Part shown: positions 54,425 through 63,200 of the stretch, piece by piece
How the letters are laid out: each line of letters opens with the position of its first letter
Position numbering within the stretch: position 1 is the first letter of the stretch
DNA from: Affinundibacterium nitidum
GTDB lineage: Bacteria > Pseudomonadota > Gammaproteobacteria > Burkholderiales > Burkholderiaceae_D
Direction: 5' to 3'
Assembly (NCBI RefSeq): GCF_014284155.1
Contig: NZ_JACOFZ010000002.1
Coordinates: forward strand, 406,711 to 470,710
Length of the DNA: 64,000 nucleotides
Made by a program: the position numbers and the translations under genes
Notes under the pieces: model-generated
Told to the model about the DNA's origin: nothing
The model's database searches: none
Seen by the model: only the letters and a program-made list of their open reading frames with translations

Positions 54425-55783
54425 TCAACAACTTGCCGTTGCAACGAGGTTCGATTGACTAGCAAGAATGGCGGCCTGTTTTTGTATCCCCTCAATTATC
54501 GACTCGGCAAGGGATGGAGGGAAGTTTGCGGGCAATCTTCCATACACAGACTCAACAACTTTTGGGACCTGTCCAAGTACCTCTTCGATTATTTCTTCAG
54601 CATTGGTCGCGCCTAGGCCTACCTGTTTTGCCATACTAGACCAGTGTCGGCGTTGGATACGCTGGAGATGATAGTAGTTGGTGCTTCCACGGACTGCCAT
54701 AGCTAGTTTAGCGTCTTGTGGTGAAATCATATTGCGTCCGGTACCAATAACTGGGTGTGCAGATAACACGTCATAAATTGGCGTTGCCCGATATCGAGCT
54801 TTCGGCAGTAAGAAAATACTGAAATTTTTTGCGTGTCCATCGGTTGCCGCGAGCAACCAAAAGATGATTTGGGTTTTAAAGAAATTTCGTCTGTCTTTTG
54901 CCGCCCTTTCGGAGCCCAACAATAGCCGCATAATTGCGTCAATCCCTGGTCCGCCATCTCTCTGATATTTATTGAGAGGTGAACATCCCGAGGCTTGACA
55001 CATATCTTCTTGAGGAAGTCGAACAATCCAACTTTTATCGTCTGAATACTTCCGGTCAAATCTTTCTACAGCGAGCACTTTTTGTTCTTCAAACTGCAGA
55101 ATCTCTGTCTTCGCAATCGGCAGATCAAATTCTTCAAGGATGATAGAACAGAGCCATTCATTTTCGACCGAGGTACTCATGTCCGCACGCATACTTCCGA
55201 CCAATCCGAGCGGCAATTTCAATATATGTGTGGTTGGTGTACTTCCAATTGGTAAGTACCAACGTCCTTGATGGTATAGAAGAGCGTTTTTTTCCTGAGC
55301 ACCAGCAATGGAAATGCGGAAATCTTGATCATCATCTGTGTGTCCAAACCCATTTGAATTGGTAGTATCACGCAATAATTTAGCTATCGCCCGTTCATCT
55401 AATGGACGCTTACGGATGGAAAACAAGTCTTCGGGCTGCATATCTTCAGGGAGTATTTGAGCTGCGCCCACGCAATCTCTACCTATTACCCCAAGCAGTT
55501 GAAATGGAGATGTGCCACCTGTATTGTGACGCATGGCGAGCCGACGTCGAATGATGTCGCTATCTGGCAATAAATTATCGAAATAGTTTATGACTACCTG
55601 ACCAGAATAGGCATCATTGTTTGCCGTAAATGGCATCGACAATGACAATGGCCGTCCCCCCTCATCCTCTAGCCACTCATTAAAGTAAGTGAAAGTGGAA
55701 GAATTGGCTTTATTTCTCCATTGACCAACAGGAATACCGTTATGCCAAACATTTAGCGTATTGTGCTTTGCTCTGCTTGTCAT
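54425..55783 (-). CDS. hipA: HipA serine/threonine kinase toxin
   Basis: 452 residues. HipA N-terminal domain NVWHNGIPVGQW ... LSLSMP; P-loop-like SIAGAQEKNALLY; catalytic DGHAKNFSIF (D and N of the kinase loop) and a YDVLSAHP activation-loop segment. HipA phosphorylates glutamyl-tRNA synthetase in the known case, causing growth arrest. All kinase motifs appear intact. It follows hipB by 3 bp on the minus strand. Confidence 0.93.
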   Translation of the reverse strand: MTSRAKHNTLNVWHNGIPVGQWRNKANSSTFTYFNEWLEDEGGRPLSLSMPFTANNDAYSGQVVINYFDNLLPDSDIIRRRLAMRHNTGGTSPFQLLGVIGRDCVGAAQILPEDMQPEDLFSIRKRPLDERAIAKLLRDTTNSNGFGHTDDDQDFRISIAGAQEKNALLYHQGRWYLPIGSTPTTHILKLPLGLVGSMRADMSTSVENEWLCSIILEEFDLPIAKTEILQFEEQKVLAVERFDRKYSDDKSWIVRLPQEDMCQASGCSPLNKYQRDGGPGIDAIMRLLLGSERAAKDRRNFFKTQIIFWLLAATDGHAKNFSIFLLPKARYRATPIYDVLSAHPVIGTGRNMISPQDAKLAMAVRGSTNYYHLQRIQRRHWSSMAKQVGLGATNAEEIIEEVLGQVPKVVESVYGRLPANFPPSLAESIIEGIQKQAAILASQSNLVATASC

Positions 55784-55786
55784 GAA

Positions 55787-56239
55787 TCACCATTTCGTCG
55801 TGTCTGAACGCTTGCTTAGTTTTACAGGTGATGCCAAGGCTCGTCTTTTGTTGTTTACGCTTGCTTCTTCTGCTTTCGATAAAGTGCTTGACCGCTTTTC
55901 TCTCGTGACGTTTTTTCCAATACTTTGTTCTACTTTGACATCTTGTGACTTTTTAACTTTGATAGGGCTGACAAACTTTTGGGGAGAGGCGCTAGTAATA
56001 TCTCCCGTTATGGCTTGAGCCCCGGCCTGACTCGTAAAATTAATATCGATATTCAATAGCCTAAGAATTGTGTAAAGTCGTTCAACACTTGTGCTAGATA
56101 AATTTGATTCAATCTGTGCGTAAGCTTGTTGAGACACACCTAATTGCTCGGCCATTGCGGCTTGAGTCAAACCCGATTTTCGCCTAAATCCTTGAACAAG
56201 TGGCTTAAGTTGATTGAGCGTTTGAATTCGATATTCCAT
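55787..56239 (-). CDS. hipB: HipB antitoxin (XRE-type HTH)
   Basis: 150 residues from ATG 56239 (GGAGG 6 bases upstream; frame open to 56296). HTH_3 domain near residues 17-60 (SGLTQAAMAEQLGVSQQAYAQIE) with a basic low-complexity tail of about 80 residues, longer than in E. coli HipB. It should repress its own promoter by binding operators at 56283-56355. Confidence 0.9.
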   Translation of the reverse strand: MEYRIQTLNQLKPLVQGFRRKSGLTQAAMAEQLGVSQQAYAQIESNLSSTSVERLYTILRLLNIDINFTSQAGAQAITGDITSASPQKFVSPIKVKKSQDVKVEQSIGKNVTREKRSSTLSKAEEASVNNKRRALASPVKLSKRSDTTKW

Positions 56240-56282
56240 ATGCGCCTCCTGCTGGCAATGTAGACTATCTACAAGTTTAACA

Positions 56283-56355
56283 TTGTATTTCAACAATACA
56301 ACATAAAGATTGTATTAACAAATTACAAGCTATGAATTGTAAATCAAAATTACAA
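56283..56355. promoter_or_regulatory. hipBA operator array, three sites at 27-bp spacing
   Basis: Three 6-7-6 inverted repeats: TTGTAT-N7-ATACAA (56283-56301), TTGTAT-N7-TTACAA (56310-56328), TTGTAA-N7-TTACAA (56337-56355), each 27 bp apart from start to start; a half site TTGTTA follows at 56364, again 27 bp on. Upstream of hipB. Confidence 0.75.
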
Positions 56356-56573
56356 CATAAGAGTTGTTAAACGAAAATGCCTTCACCAAAAAGCGAGACT
56401 TAAAAAACCTACATTTCTCGGCCAAAAATACCCACTTGAAGCTAAAATTTCAACCACTTTTTCGCTCCGCCATTCTAAGAACAATTCAATTTCTCGGGGC
56501 AAGAATTTTCATGAAAAATATCGAATTGCGTAGAAAAAATATATCTAACCCATTGTTTTTAAATAATTTAATC

Positions 56574-56623
56574 GAGGATTTAAAATCCTTGTGTCGGTGG
56601 TTCGATTCCGCCCCGGGCCACCA
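56574..56623 (+). other. 3' fragment of tRNA-Phe (attachment-site remnant)
   Basis: 50 bp matching the 3' part of betaproteobacterial tRNA-Phe from the anticodon stem through the T-arm (GGTGGTTCGATTCCGCC) to CCA. The anticodon position reads TAA rather than GAA. The 5' half is absent. This is typical of a recreated tRNA end left at an integration site. Confidence 0.8.
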
Positions 56624-56630
56624 AAAACAT

Positions 56631-56665
56631 AAAGGGTTAGAGCCGTAGTAGGCACTAACCCTTTT
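56631..56665 (+). terminator. Terminator after tRNA-Phe fragment
   Basis: AAAGGGTTAG-N14-CTAACCCTTTTT, 10-bp stem with T-run. Confidence 0.8.
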
Positions 56666-56949
56666 TGTTCTTGGTGCTTTGGTAGGCTCTTGGGAGGCCG
56701 CTATTTTTCATCGATTCTGATGAATAATCACCCCAAAATCGACCCCTGCCCTATATTTCACACCAACCTAAGTCTGAGCGGAAAATTATCTCGAAATTCA
56801 ACCAGAGAGCGAGTGATCGGTTGACCTAAATGACTAGGTAAAGAGCGTCGTATTTAGTTAAATATCACTATTTAAATGAAGTTTTAGCGATAAATAACTA
56901 TATACGACTAATTAATGGTGATCCCCCCCATTTTTAACAGAGTTCAAAA
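56666..56949. other. Region without gene
   Basis: No supported gene; a run of AT-rich sequence with GGGGGG-type tract near 56930. Confidence 0.3.
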
Positions 56950-57276
56950 ATAGAGGCTATGCGGCCAGCGCAAATATTCGGGCCGTTCCCTTGCCAAACG
57001 CTTTTTGGGTTTGATTCGCAAATTCAATTCCAAACTCCGATAGGTTCGATAGACACGCTTGTGATTCCCACCGCAGCCTTTGACGTTGCGCAAGTACAAG
57101 AAACAGAGTCAAAAACCCTAATTGCCTTGTGAAGTGGTTAATCCGATTAACTAGCCGGCGATGATCTCGTTTTCTGTCGATAATTTTGTTTGATAGTGAA
57201 AGCAGGTTTGACTGATACCAAAAGCTTGAAAAGCTAACGATATCGAAGCAGCTTTGTAGTCCAAACTCATCGTGCC
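56950..57276 (-). pseudogene. IS3-family transposase (OrfB) remnant
   Basis: Read on the minus strand across three stops: LDYKAASISLAFQAFGISQTC..., LCFLYLRNVKG, NHKRVYRTYRSLELNLRIKP, then KKRLARERPEYL. This matches the N-terminal part of IS3-group OrfB (NHKRVYRIYRELELNLRIKPRKRL). Truncated before the DDE domain. Remnant only. Confidence 0.8.
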
Positions 57277-57389
57277 ATTTGTCGCCTGCAGGATGGTTTT
57301 ACCACTTTTTTTGAAATTTCTCCGCCACAATTTCAGCTTTGAGTCTCTCTCTTCCTCCCATTCTCAACACAATTTATGGCAATTTCACG

Positions 57390-57893
57390 TCCGGTTCTAC
57401 ATTGCTTTGTGTGTTCGGATTTATGTGTCTAAAACTGTCTTCAGTACGAAAAACTCTTTGAAAATCCCAGAAGGGTCAATATTCATCAATGTCTTCACCA
57501 CCTCACTCTTTAACTTAGTAATTCACTGTTTCTATTAAAAATTCTGCTTACCATTATTAGTGCGGAATACAGTGGCTACGTTTAAGACTAAATGCAACGA
57601 CTAATTTGGGGCATTGCGCTCTCTAAAAGATGCTATTTTCCTCGCAAAAAAATTCTTGTAACGACAGGCCAACCAATAACCAGATTTACGCACCCAGAAA
57701 ATGTCATATTTGACGTAATTTCATATGACTTTCAAACTTGAAAGTCACCGCAGTCTTGACACAATCGACACACCAAAACCAAAAAAAATACTTGGCATAA
57801 ATTTGGAATACCCTTGAACGAAATCTTTGTAGATAGCAATTTCGAAAAATGACTTTGGCCAGATTTAGCATAAATTTGTACGAAATTTATCAC
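57390..57893. repeat. Right copy of the ~500-bp inverted repeat flanking the integron
   Basis: Alignable in reverse complement with 46822-47337. Its inner end abuts the IS3 remnant. Both copies face each other about 10 kb apart around the cassette array and hipBA. No long frame. Confidence 0.7.
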
Positions 57894-58102
57894 AGCCAAA
57901 AGCCACCTAATAAGCACCGAACACGCTTCGATTATTTATCCAAGCGAAAGCAACTAAGCCACTAAATATACAGCCAACTATTCCCTTCAACCTAGATCAA
58001 GGATTGGAGAGTGAAAGTAATAATCGCAAATAAAGCTCATTATCAGAGTTGTTCGGATTTACTCTGAAACAAACTAATGACAAAACAAAGATATGAAAAG
58101 GC

Positions 58103-58225
58103 TTATTGAAAGTTCTCTCGCTCAGCCAAAATACCTCGCATAAATCCTACGCACAGATAGACAGCGTAGATCACTGCAATTCCCATTACAGTGAAATAAA
58201 GTACGAGCGGGATGTTATAAGTCAT
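58103..58225 (-). CDS. Small single-helix membrane protein
   Basis: 40 residues, begins MTYNIPLVLYFTVMGIAV, one membrane helix (about 5-28) and a charged tail RGILAERENFQ. TAGGAG stands about 7 bases upstream. Resembles small inner-membrane proteins of oxidase or transport complexes in size, but no homology is claimed. Confidence 0.5.
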   Translation of the reverse strand: MTYNIPLVLYFTVMGIAVIYAVYLCVGFMRGILAERENFQ

Positions 58226-58353
58226 TTTTATCTCCTAAAGATATCAATGTAGTTCAAGCCAATGGAATTGCAAGCAGCAAAATGGGCTACGAAAAATAGA
58301 GGATTATCGATTCAGTTTTCTCCATTACATTTGTAGTTTTACTTGTTTATTAG

Positions 58354-58440
58354 CAGAGAGTTCTCTTTCATTTGACACGAGATCGATTTGTGGAAAACTA
58401 AAGGTGCCATATCGCAAAGGTTATAAAGTACGATTTTGAC
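58354..58440. repeat. Degenerate copy of the sequence at 37410-37500
   Basis: CATTTGACACGAGATCGATT is shared with the end of the 106-aa gene at 37124-37444, followed by diverged but still similar DNA (ATCGCAAA, TCGACA/TTGACAT). Confidence 0.6.
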
Positions 58441-58543
58441 ATCCAACTCGCAAACACAAAAGAAATCTAACTACAGTTTTCGATTACCGTAAAATGATTC
58501 AAGCTTTAGAAAAAACAGTAGCGGGTACATCCATTATATCCAC

Positions 58544-58813
58544 ATGGAAAACCACATTAAAAAATACTCAAAGTTTTTGATCGACATTGTATTAGCGTCT
58601 GTGTGAGGAGCCACTACCGAAGTTAACAAATCCGTTTTTGAATTGGATTCAAAGAAAGGCTTTAAAAATATTCTTGAGGCATCAGGTCAAGCTTACTTTA
58701 GCCCTTTGAGAGGCTTTGTGAAAGGCGCATGTTTTGCCATGAAGAATAGCAAATACACGGTTGTTGATTCAAATGAAAATAATGAGGGCGACTCTTTCAC
58801 AGGCCGTAAATAA
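58544..58813 (+). pseudogene. 90-codon frame with an in-frame TGA
   Basis: ATG 58544 opens a frame with one TGA at 58604-58606 (codon 21), then continuing 68 codons to TAA at 58811-58813 (ends DSNENNEGDSFTGRK). No ribosome site is strong. Probably a gene broken by a single substitution. Confidence 0.4.
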
Positions 58814-58902
58814 ATTCTCAAGATCGATATCCTGAGGGTTCAAGACACATAGCAGAACCAACTGTGTATTCATTTTCAAAAAATCAATACAAGGACACAA
58901 AA

Positions 58903-59082
58903 ATGAGCAAAGAAAATCTAGATCATGAATTGATCAGCATAGCAAAATTCATTAGCGGAGCTTTCGCTGGAGTTGGAATTGCGTTCTCCGTCATAGAGTC
59001 AACTAGTTATCTCATCATAACCGGTGTAGCAGTATCTTGCTATGCGTTACTTATTGAGAGCGAACGTAGTCAGAATCAGTAG
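58903..59082 (+). CDS. Small membrane protein
   Basis: 59 residues from ATG 58903 (AAGGA 8 bases upstream). Two hydrophobic segments (ISGAFAGVGIAFSV, YLIITGVAVSCYALL). Followed by a good terminator. Function unknown. Confidence 0.6.
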   Translation: MSKENLDHELISIAKFISGAFAGVGIAFSVIESTSYLIITGVAVSCYALLIESERSQNQ

Positions 59083-59130
59083 CTACGTATACCAATAGCT
59101 CTAAAAGATACGAACACCAATTTAATCTAC

Positions 59131-59163
59131 AGGGACCAAAAGGCGCGAGGCCTTTTAGTCCCT
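59131..59163 (+). terminator. Rho-independent terminator
   Basis: AGGGACCAAAAGGC-N5-GCCTTTTAGTCCCT stem (one bulge/mismatch) followed by TTTACTT. Confidence 0.75.
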
Positions 59164-59183
59164 TTACTTCGCTAAAGAGAAAA

Positions 59184-59400
59184 TCAACGATATGTCATTT
59201 TCTTTTGGACCCACTCCTCAAATGCCGCCAACGGAAATAGTAACTTGCGACCGGACTTAAAGTGTGGTGGTATATCGTCTCCTTTACAAAGTCGATTTCG
59301 ACCAATTCCACAAGTAATATCGAGAGCTGTTGGCGCGCACTCAAATTTGCCCCTTAATTGATATCTCGTGTGAAGACAGTCATGTTCACATACTTACGCT
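59184..59400 (-). pseudogene. AlpA/excisionase-like HTH gene fragment
   Basis: A minus-strand frame without ATG ends at 59184 and encodes ALDITCGIGRNRLCKGDDIPP followed by HFKSGRKLLFPLAAFEEWVQ. This is the HTH_17-like pattern of AlpA regulators found near integrases. The frame extends back to about 59400 before a stop; the N-terminus is missing or the start is unusual. TTGGCGCGCACTCAAATTTG within it also occurs, with one change, at 54370. Confidence 0.45.
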
Positions 59401-59467
59401 GACATAGGTATTCATATGGCATCGTCACTCTTCGCATCGAGTTAGCTGAATCAAGAGCGCAAAAAAA

Positions 59468-59487
59468 GACCGGAACGAGTCCGGTCT
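59468..59487 (-). terminator. Terminator of the minus-strand gene at 59563
   Basis: AGACCGGA-ACGA-GTCCGGTCT stem; read on the minus strand it is followed by a run of seven T. Confidence 0.8.
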
Positions 59488-59562
59488 AAACAGGGGGTAT
59501 TCATTTTGTTGGCGACTACGCTGATCCGGTGCCCCGCTCGATTCGACTGAGGCTTGGCCAAC

Positions 59563-60012
59563 TTAGGTCAACGATAAGTCTCGTTGCTTCAATACCCGAA
59601 CGGGCCGTTGAGGCCTCTGTAGTTTCCCTTCGGTTTTGATTGCCACCCACCATGCAACAGATTGCATGTGTTTGTTGTCCACTAAACGATGCAAGTTGCC
59701 GTGAAGACGCTGCTCTACGGTGGCGTTATCAATGTTCTTAAAAAATAAATTACTGCGACATTCGTGATAATAGATTTCGTCGATGAGCAAGCGCGCAACT
59801 AATTTGCGTGAAATGCGTAAAGACATCACAAGCATGGCGATCACCACCAATAACACGCCAATAATTAGGTAGGGCACTAAAGCTACTAACATGGTTTTCT
59901 CATCGGTCCACAAAATCAAAATTAACGATACGTCAACGCTTTTACATGAAGCCGTGGTGAATATATAGAAAGCAATGCTGTGCCTCAATCGTCCGAAAGT
60001 ATGATTTATCAT
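59563..60012 (-). CDS. Membrane protein, hypothetical
   Basis: 149 residues; one strong helix (about 39-63, MLVALVPYLIIGVLLVVIAMLVM) followed by a cytoplasmic part rich in Arg and His (EQRLHGNLHRLVDNKHMQ). The true start may be an internal ATG at residue 36 (EKTMLVAL) or 41. Divergent from the histidine kinase gene. Function unknown. Confidence 0.55.
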   Translation of the reverse strand: MINHTFGRLRHSIAFYIFTTASCKSVDVSLILILWTDEKTMLVALVPYLIIGVLLVVIAMLVMSLRISRKLVARLLIDEIYYHECRSNLFFKNIDNATVEQRLHGNLHRLVDNKHMQSVAWWVAIKTEGKLQRPQRPVRVLKQRDLSLT

Positions 60013-60226
60013 TTCTTTTTGATTACCCTGCTCGATTTCTCCTCTGAAGATGCCCTTTTGCTATCAACATTAGTTCTGTCACACTAGGCTCTTACAAAAC
60101 AACAGCAGCAAGAAATGGCGATTAATCGCGGTACAATTTTTCATATAAAACAAGGCTCATGTTGGCTTGTCTTAACGCTAACGCACGCCATCCAAGATCT
60201 GCCCTCTTTCTTCTCACACGCTCAGC

Positions 60227-63200
60227 ATGTACAGGTTTTTGTATCCAACTCAATCAGTGTTAACGCATCAAGGTGCTTGGTGCGTGAAGCTCTTGGCACG
60301 CCTTCAACTTGTGATGCTGTGCACGCTGCTACCGCTACAAGAAAGTCCAGCGCAAGATTTTCCATTTATTGAACCCCGTTTTGAATTAATGCGGGACGCG
60401 GAGACAATTGACGATCAAATCATCACTGCCCTTGCGCAAGACAAGCGCGGTTTTATTTGGATAGGAACACAAGATGGATTGATTCGCTACGATGGCTATC
60501 GCTACCGGAAATTTATCCACCAGACAAAGCAATCGAATTCTTTGGTTGGCAATTATGTGTATTCCTTATTAGCTGCGAGTGATGGGCGGATTTGGATTGG
60601 GACACGTAGTGATGGTATTTCCGTCTTTGATCCGCGCACCGAAACCTTTGAACAGCTCGATTACGAGACCAGTACTAACAAAGATAGTTTGAGTGTCAGC
60701 ATGGTGAGGGCTCTCGTCGAAGACCGAGCTGGCAATGTTTGGATCGGAACTGAGACCGGCCTGCACTTCTATCAAAAGGAAAACAAACAACTACGCAATA
60801 TAGCAAACGCTTCGCCCAATATGGGTTTGCTAGCCAATAGCGTGGCAAGCCTCCTTATCGATAAAGAGGGTCGCTTGTGGTTAGGCAGTGGGCGAGGCTT
60901 ACAGCGTTTAAGTCGTGATGGTAAATTATTTGAGAATATCGTAGTGGATAAAGATATCACTGCCTTATATCAAGCTGTCGATGGCAAAATTTGGGTAGGT
61001 AGTGGAAGCTATGGCGCTGGTTGGTTCATGGCAAATAGTGCCGATACTGATACCGTGCATTTACATTGGCTAGACCGTCACAGCCTGAAAGGGCAACAAC
61101 TAAGCTCACAATGGATCACGGCCATTTCTGAAGGACGTGCGGAAGAAATTTGGCTAGCAACTTATGGCGGCGGTATCAATATCGTATCCGCTAAAGACGG
61201 GCAACTTCTACAAACTATTCGGCTCGACACCAGTTCACCTGGAAGTTTGCTTTACGATGACCTAAAACCATTATTGCGTGATCGTGCTGGGTGGTTATGG
61301 ATAGGAACTTGGGGCATAGGCTTGCAGCGAGTGAACACGCAGAACATGGCAATTCGCACCCTCAAGTACAGCGCGAATCGCCGTAACGGCTTAAGTCACC
61401 CTGACGTCTCCAGTGTGATAGAACTTCAAGACGGCAGGTTGTTGATAGGCACCAGTGGCAATGGGATAGACATCATTGATCGTAAGCTTGGGCTCATCGG
61501 CGGTTATCGCACCCATTCTTCACGCGATACAAATGATAAAAATGCGGCGTTAAGTTTGCCCGACAAAGTTATTCCCGCATTAGCACAAACAAAAGACGGT
61601 AGCATTTGGGCCGGCACACAGGAATCTGGACTATTGCGCCTACAGCCAAAGTCACAGCAATGGGAAACCATCACAGGGCTGCCCGATCAACAGGTACGCC
61701 GTCTCTTTAGCGCGCACGATGGCAGCCTCTGGATCGGAACCGATCATGGTATCGCACGTTGGCGTGCTGGCAATACCGTGGACGTACTCAAAGATGAACA
61801 AGGAAAACCTATCCTTGTCACGGTATTTGCTATTATCGAAGATCAGGAACAACATGTTTGGGTTGGCACAGACCAAGGTTTGTGGATACAAACACGAGGT
61901 CAACGAAGTTTAAAGCGCGTAGCAAACAATAGCGCGACTGGACTCGTCTCAGACTACGTACAAGGCCTACTGCTCGACCACCTTGGTCAGCTATGGGTGA
62001 ACACCGACAAAGGCCTACATCGACTAAAATCCTGGGATGGAAAAGTCGCGCAATTTGACTATGTGAGCGGCTTACTCAATCAAGCCGACAAAAATCTTGG
62101 CAGCAATTTGCTCGAAGACCAGCAAGGTCGCATTTGGACTGAAGATGCAGTGATTGACCCTGCACAAATGCAGATACGCTTTTTGAGTAGCGCCGATGGT
62201 ATCGATGCCCACACCAGCTGGAACGGTTCTTGTACTAAAACACGCGATGGTCTACTCATGTTTGGGGGTACAAAGGGTATCGCCATCATTGATGCCAATC
62301 GTTTTACTTCCATGGCACCGCTGCCCCAAATAGCCATCACTGAACTCAAGATTAATGGCCATGCTATCGCCCCGGGCAACTTGGCGAACTCCATGCAAGG
62401 TGAGCAATTTAAACTTGTACTCTCCCCTTCGCAACGTGACTTTTCGATTGAATTTGCTGCTCTTGATTTCGCCGAACCCAAAAAAAATCGCTACCAGTAC
62501 CGTCTGCAAGGCTATGACAAAGATTGGATAGAAACCGATGCAGATCATCGCAATGCGGCTTACACCAGTTTATGGCCAGGTCTATATCAACTGCACGTTC
62601 GAGCCAGCAATCGGCATGGCGAATGGATTAGTCAAGAATTGGTCATTCCCATTCGCGTCTTGCCTGCATGGTGGCAATCTTGGTGGTTCGTGGCATGTAT
62701 TTTGATTCTCATTGCGGGCTTCATTGCCGCCTTACTACGTTGGCGCGAGCAACGCCTACAGGAACAAGCTAGGCATCTGCAAACTCTGATCGACGCAAGT
62801 ACCGCAGACATTTTGGATATCGGCGCGATTGGTCGTGAGCTCACATCGACGCTCGATACCGGGCAGGCTTTTGACCGTGTATATCGTCAAATTTCATCCA
62901 AACTTCAAGTCGACGTGTTTTTTATTGGCATCGTCGACGAGAGCCGCGCCCAATTGAACTTAGCGTACAAGATGGAGGGTGGCCGTCGATTACCCGATGC
63001 AGCCATCAAGCTCAATGAGCTGCATCACCCTGCTGTATGGTGCGTGCAAATTCACGAGGATATGATCACCAAACAGCGGCATGAACTGAGCAATTACCTT
63101 GGCGACATTACGATCCCCGGAGATGTCACAAAGACAGAAACCATGATCTTTTTGCCGCTCTTTGCGGGCCATAAAGTCATAGGCTGTTTAAGCGTACAAA

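Noticed and set aside
56574-56623. Complete tRNA-Leu(TAA) gene
   Set aside because: No 5' half, and the short variable loop and T-arm fit tRNA-Phe, with G34 changed to T.
60115-60372. 85-codon frame at the start of the kinase gene
   Set aside because: Lies in a different frame overlapping the kinase N-terminus, with no conserved features.
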